In this document: piece by piece, positions 1 to 8,628 of the stretch
Layout: every line of letters begins with the position of its first letter
How positions within the stretch are numbered: the first letter of the stretch is position 1
Source: Rhizobium etli_C
GTDB taxonomy: Bacteria; Pseudomonadota; Alphaproteobacteria; Rhizobiales; Rhizobiaceae
DNA: 64,000 nucleotides
Direction: 5' to 3' (one strand)
NCBI RefSeq assembly: GCF_014198605.1
Contig: NZ_JACIHU010000011.1
The notes under the pieces: generated by a model
The model's input: the letters and a program-made list of their open reading frames with translations, nothing else
What the model was told of the DNA's origin: nothing
The model's database searches: none
Made by a program: the position numbers and the translations under genes

Positions 1-483
1 CGCCAGCGCAATCAGACCTTCTTCTCGGCGCTGCAGGTCGAGCGCAACGTCATGTTCATGATCCTGACGCTGATCGTGCTTGTCGCGGCGCTGAACATCA
101 TCTCCGGCCTCATCATGCTGGTGAAGGACAAGGGCAGCGATATCGCCATTCTGCGCACGATGGGCGCCAGCGCCGGCGCCATCATGCGCATCTTCTTCAT
201 GACCGGGGCGGCGATCGGTATCGTCGGCACGATCGCCGGCGTGCTGCTCGGCGTCCTCGTCTGCGTCAACATCGAATCCATCCGCCAGTTCTTCTCCTGG
301 ATATCAGGCACCGTGATCTTCAATCCGCAGGTCTATTTCCTCAGCCAGCTGCCGGCCGAGATGGATCTCAGCGAAACGATTTCGGTCGTGGTCATGGCGC
401 TCAGCCTCTCCTTCATCGCCACCATCTTCCCGGCATGGCGCGCCTCCAGGCTCGATCCGGTGCAGGCCCTGCGCTACGAATAA
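1..483 (+). CDS. lolC: Lipoprotein-releasing ABC transporter permease (LolC/LolE family), C-terminal part
   Basis: The 5' end lies outside the window; 160 C-terminal residues are visible. The reading frame is open from base 1 and ends in TAA. The first visible residues (ALQVERNVMFM) followed by hydrophobic segments and the block DIAILRTMGAS match the FtsX-like permease core of the Lol family. Three transmembrane stretches are visible, near visible residues 20-40, 60-85 and 125-145, and the end SRLDPVQALRYE is typical of these permeases. The family extracts lipoproteins from the inner membrane and hands them to LolA. lolD follows after 14 bp. Whether this is LolC, LolE or a single fused-role permease cannot be told from the fragment. 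Confidence 0.9.
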   Translation, partial: RQRNQTFFSALQVERNVMFMILTLIVLVAALNIISGLIMLVKDKGSDIAILRTMGASAGAIMRIFFMTGAAIGIVGTIAGVLLGVLVCVNIESIRQFFSWISGTVIFNPQVYFLSQLPAEMDLSETISVVVMALSLSFIATIFPAWRASRLDPVQALRYE

Positions 484-497
484 GGAATGCCGCATTC

Positions 498-1181
498 ATG
501 AATCGCAACGTCGTCCTCAAGCTTACCGGCGTCGAGCGCCATTACGGACAGGGCGATACGCTGCTCTCGATCCTGAAGGGTGCGGATTTCTCGCTGTCGA
601 AAGGCGAGATCGTCGCCCTTGTCGCGCCCTCGGGCACGGGCAAGTCGACGCTGCTGCATGTCGCCGGTCTGCTCGAACATCCAGACGGCGGCGAAGTCAC
701 CATCAACGGCCATGCCTGTGACGGGCTGAGCGACGAGAAGCGCACGGCGATCCGTCGCCGCGAGATCGGCTTCGTCTATCAGTTCCATCACCTCCTGCCG
801 GAATTTTCGGCGCTCGAAAACATCATGATGCCGCAGCTGATCGCCGGCCTGTCCTGGAAGGAAGCCGGAGAGCGGGCCGGCCAGCTTCTCGACTATATGC
901 GCATCGGCCATCGCGGCTCGCATCGCCCGGCCGAACTATCAGGTGGCGAGCAGCAGCGCGTTGCGATCGCCCGCGCCGTCGCCAATGCGCCGACCCTGCT
1001 TCTCGCCGACGAGCCGACCGGTAATCTCGACCCGGAAACAGCAAGCTACGTCTTCGACGCGCTGGAGGCTCTGGTGCGCCAGTCCGGCCTCGCGGCCCTG
1101 ATCGCCACGCACAACCACGAACTCGCCCGCCGCATGGATCGGCGCGTGACGATCTCCGACGGCAAGGTCGTCGATTTCTGA
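498..1181 (+). CDS. lolD: Lipoprotein-releasing ABC transporter ATPase LolD
   Basis: A 227-residue ABC ATPase, the usual LolD size. It shows a Walker A motif (APSGTGKST, with Ala where Gly is usual), the signature LSGGEQQRVAIARA, Walker B LLLADEPTGNLD and a switch His in ATHNHELA. I chose the ATG at 498 because the protein then begins at the normal LolD N-terminus; an upstream in-frame ATG at 435 would overlap the permease gene by 49 bp. It lies directly downstream of the permease gene and should form one operon and one transport complex with it. Confidence 0.95.
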   Translation: MNRNVVLKLTGVERHYGQGDTLLSILKGADFSLSKGEIVALVAPSGTGKSTLLHVAGLLEHPDGGEVTINGHACDGLSDEKRTAIRRREIGFVYQFHHLLPEFSALENIMMPQLIAGLSWKEAGERAGQLLDYMRIGHRGSHRPAELSGGEQQRVAIARAVANAPTLLLADEPTGNLDPETASYVFDALEALVRQSGLAALIATHNHELARRMDRRVTISDGKVVDF

Positions 1182-1182
1182 T

Positions 1183-1222
1183 CGATGTCGCCCGGACGTG
1201 CGCAGCGGTTCCGGGATAAATA
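1183..1222. repeat. Dispersed palindromic intergenic element, copy 1
   Basis: Directly after the lolD stop codon lies a short imperfect palindrome: stem CCCGGA (1191-1196) and TCCGGG (1210-1215) around a GTGCGCAGCGG loop, followed by GATAA. The same layout recurs at 7169-7212 and 39055-39103. I recognise it as a short intergenic repeat common in rhizobial genomes. It could act as a terminator-like or mRNA-stabilising hairpin for lolD. Confidence 0.65.
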
Positions 1223-1275
1223 CGAAGAGCTGACGCGTTTGGCGGCAGGTTCGAATCGACCCGCCTCCGGCTCCG

Positions 1276-1740
1276 TCATGGGACGATCAGTCCGCCGCGA
1301 TAGTCGAGCGCATAAGCCTTCCGTCCGTCGACCATGATGCATTCATCACCGCTGAACCGTTCACAGCCGCCTTCGCTGCGATCGACATATCGGCCGAACG
1401 GATGGTCGAATTCCATTCCGCCGAGAAAGCGGCCCTGCCGGTACAGGACAGAAAGCGCCGCCTTGATCACTGTTCCCGCTGCGCTGGCATCGATGAGATC
1501 GGGCGCAATGACCCAGCCGAAATAATTCATCGCCCAGATCGGCTCGTCGGCAAACCACACCACCTCCTGTCCGGCAAAGTCGGTGCCGCCGAAATAGCTG
1601 TCGAGATAGCGCCAGTCGCCGCGCTCGTAGCCGATATCGTGAGACCCCGGCCGGCAGGGCGGGCGCGGCACGCCGCCGCCGACATAGCTGGCAGCTTTGG
1701 CTTCGACGACGAATTCGTTCAGCATCGCTGTCTCGGGCAT
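1276..1740 (-). CDS. DUF5680 domain protein, function unknown
   Basis: A 154-residue protein. The start is the ATG at 1740 because GGAGGACC lies just upstream on the minus strand; extending it upstream adds an implausible Pro/Ser-rich tail. The body (LNEFVVEAKAASYVGGG near the N-terminus, then SHDIGYERGDWRYLDSYFGG, and VWFADEPIWAMNYFGW) matches the small DUF5680 family as I know it. No signal peptide, membrane segment or obvious catalytic motif is visible. It stands alone, opposite lolD and dnaE. No function can be assigned. Confidence 0.8.
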   Translation of the reverse strand: MPETAMLNEFVVEAKAASYVGGGVPRPPCRPGSHDIGYERGDWRYLDSYFGGTDFAGQEVVWFADEPIWAMNYFGWVIAPDLIDASAAGTVIKAALSVLYRQGRFLGGMEFDHPFGRYVDRSEGGCERFSGDECIMVDGRKAYALDYRGGLIVP

Positions 1741-2226
1741 AGGGTGGTCCTCCTGACTCGTCAGTTGGGATATAGCAGGATGTGCAGAACATAAACAGAA
1801 CAAATGCGGGGAGCCTTTGTCGCCCGCGGGATGTGTCCACGTTCTTTGCGGCACCGGGGCTGGCGAGGCCGCGGCTCGGTATCTCAAGCCTGTCGCCGAA
1901 GCTTTCACCGAATCGTTGCGTCGCCGGGGTGTTTTTCAAACGCAAGCAGGAAGGAAAAGATTCCTGTTGACATCGGAACATAGATCGAACAAATTGAAAA
2001 CATAACGAGTAGAGGAGAGCCAAATGACTGACATGATCCGTGATATCGCAGCATTCACCTCCATCGCAATGTTCGTTGCCAGCTTCTCGCTCATCGTCAT
2101 CGCGATCTAAGTTTTCAGGGGACTGCATGGCCATCATGCGGTTCGAACACGGGGACTTCTTCTGGACATCATTGCCCTCCATGCCGACAATGCGTCTGAT
2201 TCATTCGGTGATTGGGAAGGCATGTC
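1741..2226. other. Intergenic region between the DUF5680 gene and dnaE
   Basis: 486 bp holding the divergent control regions of the DUF5680 gene and dnaE. The only coding content I can support is the 28-codon gene at 2024-2110. No clear promoter hexamers or terminator hairpin were found. Confidence 0.5.
2024..2110 (+). CDS. Very small predicted membrane protein (28 aa)
   Basis: An ATG preceded by a good Shine-Dalgarno (AGAGGAGAG, 5-6 bp upstream) opens 28 codons ending in TAA. The product starts MTDMIRDIAAFTSIAM and continues into an unbroken hydrophobic stretch of about 20 residues, so it would be a single-span membrane peptide. It lies upstream of dnaE but is separated from it by 116 bp. 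The strong ribosome site and clean hydrophobic profile argue for a real gene; its function is unknown. Confidence 0.5.
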   Translation: MTDMIRDIAAFTSIAMFVASFSLIVIAI

Positions 2227-5200
2227 ATGGCGGATACGGTAAAGGCTTCGACGGGTGAGGTGATCGGCGACACGCCGGGCTTCATTCACCTGAGAGTCCA
2301 TTCCGCCTATTCGCTTCTCGAAGGCGCGCTGCCGCTGAAGAAGATTCTCTACAAGGCGGCCGGAGACAATCAGCCGGCCATCGCCATTACCGACACCAAC
2401 AATCTGTTCGTCGCCCTCGAATTCTCGCAGAAGGCAATGGACGACGGGCTGCAGCCGATCATCGGCTGCCAGGTCTCGATCGACATGGAAGACGGGCTGG
2501 AGACCGAAAAACGGGGCGGCCAGCAGGCATTGGTCAAGCTGCCGTCGATCGTTCTTCTCGCGGCGACGGAGGCCGGTTACGAAAGGCTGGTCGACCTCAT
2601 CAGCCGCGCCTATCTCGGCGGTGAAGGCAATCAGGCCGTCCATGTCCGAACCTCCTGGCTGGAGGAGGCGGGCACGGAAGGGCTGATCGCCTTGACCGGC
2701 GCCCTGACGGGGCCGGTCGACGGGGCGATCAGGGAGGGCCATCCCGCCCAGGCCGAAGCGCGGCTGCTCATGATGAAGCGTCTCTTCGGCGACAGGCTCT
2801 ATGTCGAGCTGCAGCGGCATGGCACCTACGACAAGCGGCACGAGCAGAAGATCGTCGGGCTCGCCTATGCCCACGATCTGCCGCTGGTCGCAACCAACGA
2901 GGCCTTCTTTCCGACACGCGATGATTACGACGCCCATGATGCGCTGATGGCCGTCGCCCATAATGCCATCGTTTCCGACGACAGCCGCTTTCGCCTGACG
3001 CCGGATCACTACCTGAAGAGCCGCGCCGAAATGGCCAAGCTCTTTGCCGATTTGCCGGAAGCACTGGAGAACACGATCGAGATCGCCAAGCGCTGCTCCT
3101 TCGTATTGAAGACGCGCAAACCGATCCTGCCGCGCTTCACGGGTGCGACCGACGATGCCGAGGAGGCCGAACGCGCCGAGGCGGGCGAATTGCGCCGCCA
3201 GGCGGTCGAAGGGCTGGACATGCGGCTTTCGACCCTCGGCATGTCGCCGGGTTATGAGGAAAAGGATTATCGCGAGCGGCTGGAATTCGAGCTCAGCGTC
3301 ATCGAGCGCATGCGCTTTCCCGGCTACTTCCTGATCGTTGCCGACTTCATCAAATGGGCCAAGCAGCATGACATTCCGGTCGGGCCCGGCCGCGGTTCGG
3401 GCGCCGGTTCGCTGGTCGCCTACGCGCTGACGATCACCGACGTCGATCCCTTGCGGTTTTCGCTGCTGTTCGAACGCTTCCTCAATCCGGAACGCGTGTC
3501 GATGCCGGACTTCGACATCGACTTCTGCCAGGACCGCCGCGAAGAGGTGATCCGCTACGTCCAGGCCAAGTACGGCCGCGAACAGGTGGCCCAGATCATC
3601 ACCTTCGGTTCGCTGCAGGCGCGCGCAGCACTCCGCGACGTCGGCCGCGTGCTGGAGATGCCCTACGGCCAGGTCGACAAGATCTGCAAGCTCGTGCCGA
3701 ACAATCCGGCCAACCCGACGCCGCTCTCCAAGGCGATCGAGGAGGAGCCGAAGCTGCAGGAGGAGGCAGCCAAGGAGCCGGTGGTCGCGCGCCTGCTCGA
3801 TATCGCTCAGAAGATCGAGGGGCTTTACCGCCATGCCTCGACCCATGCCGCCGGTATCGTCATTGGCGACCGGCCGCTGTCCAAGCTGGTGCCGATGTAT
3901 CGCGATCCGCGCTCCGATATGCCGGTCACCCAGTTCAACATGAAATGGGTGGAGCAGGCGGGCCTGGTCAAATTCGACTTCCTCGGCCTGAAGACGCTGA
4001 CCGTCCTGAAGGTCGCCGTCGATTTCGTCGCCAAGCGCGGCATCAGTGTCGACCTTGCGGCCATTCCTCTGGACGACAAGAAGACCTACGAGATGCTGTC
4101 ACGCGGCGAGACGGTCGGGGTGTTCCAGGTGGAAAGTGCCGGCATGCGCAAGGCGCTGATCGGCATGAGGCCGGACTGCATCGAGGACATCATCGCGCTG
4201 GTGGCGCTCTATCGTCCGGGCCCGATGGAGAACATCCCGACCTACAACGCCCGCAAGCATGGTGACGAAGAGCTGGAATCGATCCATCCGATGATCGACC
4301 ACCTGCTCAAGGAAACCCAAGGCGTCATCGTCTATCAGGAACAGGTGATGCAGATCGCTCAGGTCCTGTCCGGTTATTCGCTCGGAGAAGCCGATCTTTT
4401 ACGCCGCGCCATGGGTAAGAAGATCAAGGCCGAGATGGACCAGCAGCGCGAACGCTTCGTCGATGGCGCCGTCAAGAACGGCGTATCGAAGCCGCAAGCC
4501 GACAATATCTTCGAACTGCTGGCGAAGTTCGCCAATTACGGCTTCAACAAGTCGCATGCCGCCGCCTACGCTATCGTCTCCTACCAGACGGCCTATATGA
4601 AGGCGCATTATCCGGTCGAATTCCTCGCCGCCTCGATGACGCTCGACATGTCCAACACCGAAAAGGTCAACGATTTCCGCCAGGACGCCAAGCGCCTCGG
4701 CATCGAGGTGATCGCCCCGTCGGTGCAGACCTCCTTCCGCCAGTTCGAAACCGGCGACAACCGCATCTATTATGCGCTCGCCGCTCTCAAGGGCGTAGGC
4801 GAATCCGCCGTCGACCATATCGTCGAGGTGCGCGGCGACAAGCCCTTTGCCGGCATCGAGGATTTCTGCCTGCGCATCGACCCGCGCCAGGTCAACCGCC
4901 GTGTGCTGGAAAGCCTGATCTTTGCCGGCGCCTTCGATTGTTTCGGCACCGACCGCGCCCAGCTTTCAGCCGGGCTCGACCGTATCCTCGGCTATGCCCA
5001 GCGGGCGCAGGAAAACAAGTTGAGCGGTCAGTCGGATATTTTCGGCAGCACCCTGACCTCGGGACCTGAGAAGATCGCCCTGCCGCCGTTTTCGCCCTGG
5101 CTTGCCTCGGAGCGGCTGCTGAAAGAATTCCAGGTGCTGGGCTTCTATCTCACCGCCCACCCGCTCGATTCCTACAGCAATATCCTGCAGAAGATGCGGG

Positions 5201-5724
5201 TGCAGACTTTCGCCGAATTTTCCGCAGCGATCAAACAGGGCGCGTCCAATGCGCGTCTTGCCGGCACCGTCATCTCCAAGCAGGAGCGCAAGACCCGCAC
5301 CGGCAACAAGATGGGCATCATCGTCTTTTCGGATTCGTCGGGCCAGTTCGAGGCCGTGCTGTTTTCGGAAATGCTGAACCAGTACCGCGACATGTTGGAG
5401 TCCGGAAAATCCTTCCTGCTGACCGCGACCGGCGAGGAGCGGCCGGAGGGCATCGGTCTGCGCATCCAGACGATCCAGTCGCTGGAGGAAAAGTCGCTGC
5501 AGATGCAGAAGGCGCTGCGCGTCTATATCAGAGATTCCGGGCCGCTGAAAATGGTCGCCGGCCATCTGAACGCCAAGGGCGACGGTCTGGTTTCCTTCAT
5601 CGTCATCAAGGAAGAGGGCAAGCGCGAGGTCGAAGTGGCGCTGCCGGAGAAATACCGCATCACCCCGGAGATCGCCGCCGCCCTTCGCGCTGCCCCCGGC
5701 GTCGTCGACGTCGAGCTTGTGTGA
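2227..5724 (+). CDS. dnaE: DNA polymerase III alpha subunit (replicative polymerase)
   Basis: A 1165-residue DnaE, matching the usual length of about 1160. The N-terminal PHP domain begins at HLRVHSAYSLLEGA (residues about 21-34). The palm carries GPGRGSGAGS and the metal-binding PDFDID with Asp428 and Asp430. Finger, tandem HhH (near residues 860-900) and OB-fold regions follow (LAGTVISKQERKTRTGNKM). The ATG at 2227 is preferred to that at 2212 because GGGAAGG sits 7 bp upstream of it. It copies the chromosome as the core of the holoenzyme; the proofreading subunit would be encoded elsewhere. Confidence 0.98.
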   Translation: MADTVKASTGEVIGDTPGFIHLRVHSAYSLLEGALPLKKILYKAAGDNQPAIAITDTNNLFVALEFSQKAMDDGLQPIIGCQVSIDMEDGLETEKRGGQQALVKLPSIVLLAATEAGYERLVDLISRAYLGGEGNQAVHVRTSWLEEAGTEGLIALTGALTGPVDGAIREGHPAQAEARLLMMKRLFGDRLYVELQRHGTYDKRHEQKIVGLAYAHDLPLVATNEAFFPTRDDYDAHDALMAVAHNAIVSDDSRFRLTPDHYLKSRAEMAKLFADLPEALENTIEIAKRCSFVLKTRKPILPRFTGATDDAEEAERAEAGELRRQAVEGLDMRLSTLGMSPGYEEKDYRERLEFELSVIERMRFPGYFLIVADFIKWAKQHDIPVGPGRGSGAGSLVAYALTITDVDPLRFSLLFERFLNPERVSMPDFDIDFCQDRREEVIRYVQAKYGREQVAQIITFGSLQARAALRDVGRVLEMPYGQVDKICKLVPNNPANPTPLSKAIEEEPKLQEEAAKEPVVARLLDIAQKIEGLYRHASTHAAGIVIGDRPLSKLVPMYRDPRSDMPVTQFNMKWVEQAGLVKFDFLGLKTLTVLKVAVDFVAKRGISVDLAAIPLDDKKTYEMLSRGETVGVFQVESAGMRKALIGMRPDCIEDIIALVALYRPGPMENIPTYNARKHGDEELESIHPMIDHLLKETQGVIVYQEQVMQIAQVLSGYSLGEADLLRRAMGKKIKAEMDQQRERFVDGAVKNGVSKPQADNIFELLAKFANYGFNKSHAAAYAIVSYQTAYMKAHYPVEFLAASMTLDMSNTEKVNDFRQDAKRLGIEVIAPSVQTSFRQFETGDNRIYYALAALKGVGESAVDHIVEVRGDKPFAGIEDFCLRIDPRQVNRRVLESLIFAGAFDCFGTDRAQLSAGLDRILGYAQRAQENKLSGQSDIFGSTLTSGPEKIALPPFSPWLASERLLKEFQVLGFYLTAHPLDSYSNILQKMRVQTFAEFSAAIKQGASNARLAGTVISKQERKTRTGNKMGIIVFSDSSGQFEAVLFSEMLNQYRDMLESGKSFLLTATGEERPEGIGLRIQTIQSLEEKSLQMQKALRVYIRDSGPLKMVAGHLNAKGDGLVSFIVIKEEGKREVEVALPEKYRITPEIAAALRAAPGVVDVELV

Positions 5725-5726
5725 TC

Positions 5727-5806
5727 GCGAAGCGGATCGCCCGGGGGCGAAGTAGATCGCCCAGGGGAATGCACCTCACCCAGGGTGATGCAACGCACCT
5801 AGGCTG
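5727..5806. repeat. Short tandem repeats between dnaE and the L,D-transpeptidase gene
   Basis: After the dnaE stop a unit of about 20 bp occurs twice in tandem (5727-5746 and 5747-5767), differing at three positions. A second degenerate pair follows, each beginning GCACCT and ending in GCTGATG or GGTGATG. The centre contains TCACCC-A-GGGTGA, a small hairpin. This is a convergent gene junction, so the element may act in transcription termination. Confidence 0.5.
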
Positions 5807-5813
5807 ATGGCCG

Positions 5814-7070
5814 TCAGCCGCGGGTGATGGTAATGAAATTCGTGCCTTCGCCCGTCTCCCGGCCGAGGCCGGTATCGGAGATCGTCAGCGTCGAGCCGGG
5901 CGCGATCAGCGCGTCGATCTTGCGGCGGGTCTCGTCGGGGATGGAAATCCGGCTCAGCGAGCGGGCAATCGCCTTGCCGGTGACGATCGAGCTTTCCTGA
6001 TTGCTGATCCCGAGCCGCTTCATCGTTTCGCGGGAGAGACTGTTTTCGAGCGTAATGCCGAGCCAGTCTGCCGTGCCGGCCTTTTCATCGGCCGCGTGCA
6101 GGGTGAAGAAATGCGTGCCGAGCGCCAGCCCCGGATCGGCGATCGTCACCGGCGCCTCGAAGACCGGCTTGAACGCCCTCCGCACCATGATGACGCCGTT
6201 CGCTGGCTCGCCCTTGCCGGCCGCGGCATAGACGGCTTTTAGCAGCCTGTCGGAGATCAGGTTCCTATCGCCGGCAAATTCCGCCGGACGCAGCGTCTTG
6301 AAGGCCGTGACCGCCTGTACGGTCGCCGGGCCGAGCAAGCCGTCCGGATCGCCGGCCGAAAAACCGAGCTGATTGAGAAGGGTCTGAATGTCGATCACCG
6401 TCTCGCGCAGCGTCCGGCGCGTGATGAGCATGCTGATCGGCTCGGTTGGCGGCTCGATTTCATGCCTTGCAAGCGGCTGCACCATCGGCATCGGCATGGC
6501 GGCGGTATCGTTCATCGCCACCTGCACCGGCGCCGCGGGATTGTCGGGCATGGAGGGCCGCAGTTCGACATCCGAAAACAGCGGCATCGCCGCCGGCGCA
6601 TCGGGATGGAAAAGGGTCGGATGGTCGATCGGCTGCGGCGCCAGCTCGCCGTCGCTGATGATGACGGGAATGCCGGCCTCGGTCATGCCGTAAAGCATTT
6701 TTGCAAAGGCGCCGGGCATGCGCACGCAGCCGTGCGAGGCCGGATAACGCGGCACGGAATTCGATTCATGCAGGGCGATGCCAGACCAGGTCAGCCTTTG
6801 CATGAAGGGCATCGGGGCGGCGGAATAGAGATTGGATTCGTGGTATTTCCGCTTTTCGAGCACCGAGAAAATGCCGCTCGGCGTCGTGTGCCCGTCCTTG
6901 CCCGTCGAGACCTTCGAGGTCGCAACGACCTCGGTGCCGTCATAGACCGCAAGCGACTGCTTGTTCTTCGAAACGAAGATCTGCAGCGTGCGCACATCCG
7001 CGGCAAAAGCAGGGTGCACGAGTGCGGTGGCCGACAGCAAGCCGAGGCCGAAGACGAAACGCGAGACCAT
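5814..7070 (-). CDS. Periplasmic L,D-transpeptidase with peptidoglycan-binding domain
   Basis: A 418-residue exported protein. Signal peptide: MVSRFVFGLG then a hydrophobic core, with cleavage near AFA-A (residues 21-24). The YkuD catalytic domain spans about residues 27-155 and has the signature His101, His113 and the nucleophile Cys115 (ASHGCVRMP). A peptidoglycan-binding helical domain follows (about 235-285, QTLLNQLGF...GLLGPATVQAVTAFK). The family makes 3-3 peptide cross-links or attaches proteins to peptidoglycan. The ATG at 7070 is preferred to an upstream GTG at 7103 because it starts right at the signal peptide. It stands alone, convergent with dnaE. Confidence 0.92.
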   Translation of the reverse strand: MVSRFVFGLGLLSATALVHPAFAADVRTLQIFVSKNKQSLAVYDGTEVVATSKVSTGKDGHTTPSGIFSVLEKRKYHESNLYSAAPMPFMQRLTWSGIALHESNSVPRYPASHGCVRMPGAFAKMLYGMTEAGIPVIISDGELAPQPIDHPTLFHPDAPAAMPLFSDVELRPSMPDNPAAPVQVAMNDTAAMPMPMVQPLARHEIEPPTEPISMLITRRTLRETVIDIQTLLNQLGFSAGDPDGLLGPATVQAVTAFKTLRPAEFAGDRNLISDRLLKAVYAAAGKGEPANGVIMVRRAFKPVFEAPVTIADPGLALGTHFFTLHAADEKAGTADWLGITLENSLSRETMKRLGISNQESSIVTGKAIARSLSRISIPDETRRKIDALIAPGSTLTISDTGLGRETGEGTNFITITRG

Positions 7071-7168
7071 GATACCCAACCATACGCAATACTGGTCCGG
7101 CACATTATGGGACGAAGTTTAAGGAAGATTTTATAGGCTGAGCCGGTTGGCCGCCTCACGTGTCAGAG

Positions 7169-7270
7169 CATTGTCTCGCAAAAGTGTGCGCGGTTTTGCG
7201 ATAAAGACATGCGAGAAAATAAACACCTAAAGCGTGGGAAGCGAATCTGAAGGATCGCGACACGCTTTAG
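7169..7270. repeat. Dispersed palindromic element, copy 2, with an adjoining 10-bp palindrome
   Basis: Two parts. The first (7169-7212) has stem CGCAAAA (7177-7183) and TTTTGCG (7194-7200) around GTGTGCGCGG, then GATAAAGACATGC, with the same plan as the copies at 1183 and 39055. The second has perfect arms CTAAAGCGTG (7227-7236) and CACGCTTTAG (7261-7270), whose right arm contains the TAA stop codon of dinB. Both sit between the L,D-transpeptidase promoter side and the 3' end of dinB. Confidence 0.65.
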
Positions 7271-8559
7271 TGATCGCGCTTGTTGCTGCCGAAGGTGTAG
7301 CCGGTCTCGACCGTGTTCTTGCCGAACTTGTCGCGCAGCTTGTCCATCGCCGCTTCGGCGGCCGCCCGCCGGCCCGACTGCCGGTCGATGAGATCGGGCG
7401 GATCGGCGCGGGCGGCATCGCAGAGGTCGGTGACGCCGATGCCGATCAGGCGGAATTTCGTGCCGTCCGTCTCCTTTTCGAGGAGCTCGAGCCCGATACG
7501 GAAGATCCTGTCGGCCAGCTGGGTCGGGTCCTCGAGCTTACGGTTGCGGGTGCGCGTCTTGAAGTCGGCGCTCTTCATCTTCAGCACGACGGTGTGGCCG
7601 GCGATGTCGCCTTTCTTCAGACGCCAGGAGACCTTTTCGGAAAGATTGCGCAGGATCGGCACCAGGTCGTCGTAGCGCGAGATGTCGTCGAAGAAGGTCG
7701 TCTCGGCCGAGACGCTCTTGGCGGCATCGTTGAGATGCACCTCGCGGTCGTCGATGCCGCGCGACAGGCGGGCGAGCCGCTGGCCGATGCTGCCGTAGCG
7801 GCGCATCAGGTCGTTCTCCTCCATCTGCTGCAACTGGCTGATGGTGCGGATGCCATCCGCTTCCAGCGTTGCGGCAAGGGCCTTGCCGACACCCCAGATC
7901 GTGGTGACGGGACGCGGCGCCAGGAATTCGACCGCTTCCTCGCGGCCGATGACGGAAAAGCCGCGTGGCTTCTGCAGGTCGGAGGCGACCTTGGCGAGGA
8001 ATTTGCAATAGGAAAGCCCGACCGAGACGGTAATGCCAATCTCCCTTTCGACGCGCCGGGCGAATTTGGCGAGCGTGCGCGCCGGCGGGTCGTGATGCAG
8101 TCGCTCGGTGCCGCCAAGTTCCAGAAAGGCTTCGTCGATCGACAGCGGCTGTACCAGCGGCGTCAGATCCTGCATCAGCGTCCGCACCTGGCGCCCGACC
8201 CGGACATATTTCTCCATGTCAGGACGAATGACGACGGCCTGAGGGCACGCCTCCAGCGCCTTGAACATCGGCATCGCCGAACGCACGCCGTGGATGCGGG
8301 CGATATAGCAGGCGGTGGAGACGACGCCGCGTTTGCCGCCGCCGATGATGACGGGCTTGTCTGCAAGCTCAGGATTGTCGCGCTTCTCGACAGCCGCGTA
8401 GAAGGCGTCGCAATCGATATGCGCCAGCGTCAGTGCATGGAGCTCGCGATGGCGCACCAGACGTGGACTGCCGCAGGATGTGCAACGGCGCGCCTCACCC
8501 TTCTGCTCGGCAAGGCAGTCGCGACAGAAGCCGGGTGTCTTGTCAGGCGCGGGCGTCAT
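7267..8559 (-). CDS. dinB: DNA polymerase IV (Y-family translesion polymerase) with N-terminal zinc ribbon
   Basis: 430 residues. The polymerase shows the Y-family catalytic motifs HIDCDAFYAAVE (Asp49, Asp51) and SIDEAFLEL, the palm/finger block VVSTACYIARIHGVRSAMPM, helix-hairpin-helix IWGVGKALAATL and a little-finger domain. It makes error-prone bypass of DNA lesions. Unlike E. coli DinB it carries a 40-residue N-terminal extension with Cys12, Cys15, Cys26 and Cys29, arranged like a zinc ribbon. A GTG at 8589 with AAGG upstream is an alternative start that would add 10 residues. No C-terminal beta-clamp motif is obvious. Confidence 0.92.
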   Translation of the reverse strand: MTPAPDKTPGFCRDCLAEQKGEARRCTSCGSPRLVRHRELHALTLAHIDCDAFYAAVEKRDNPELADKPVIIGGGKRGVVSTACYIARIHGVRSAMPMFKALEACPQAVVIRPDMEKYVRVGRQVRTLMQDLTPLVQPLSIDEAFLELGGTERLHHDPPARTLAKFARRVEREIGITVSVGLSYCKFLAKVASDLQKPRGFSVIGREEAVEFLAPRPVTTIWGVGKALAATLEADGIRTISQLQQMEENDLMRRYGSIGQRLARLSRGIDDREVHLNDAAKSVSAETTFFDDISRYDDLVPILRNLSEKVSWRLKKGDIAGHTVVLKMKSADFKTRTRNRKLEDPTQLADRIFRIGLELLEKETDGTKFRLIGIGVTDLCDAARADPPDLIDRQSGRRAAAEAAMDKLRDKFGKNTVETGYTFGSNKRDH

Positions 8560-8628
8560 GGTGAGAACAAAGGTTGAACGTTGCGACACTACGCCTTAAG
8601 CTGACGAGTCTCAAGAGCAGGGAGAGCT

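Noticed and set aside
2134..3846. A 570-codon frame antisense to dnaE
   Set aside because: Shadow composition; dnaE is certain on the plus strand.
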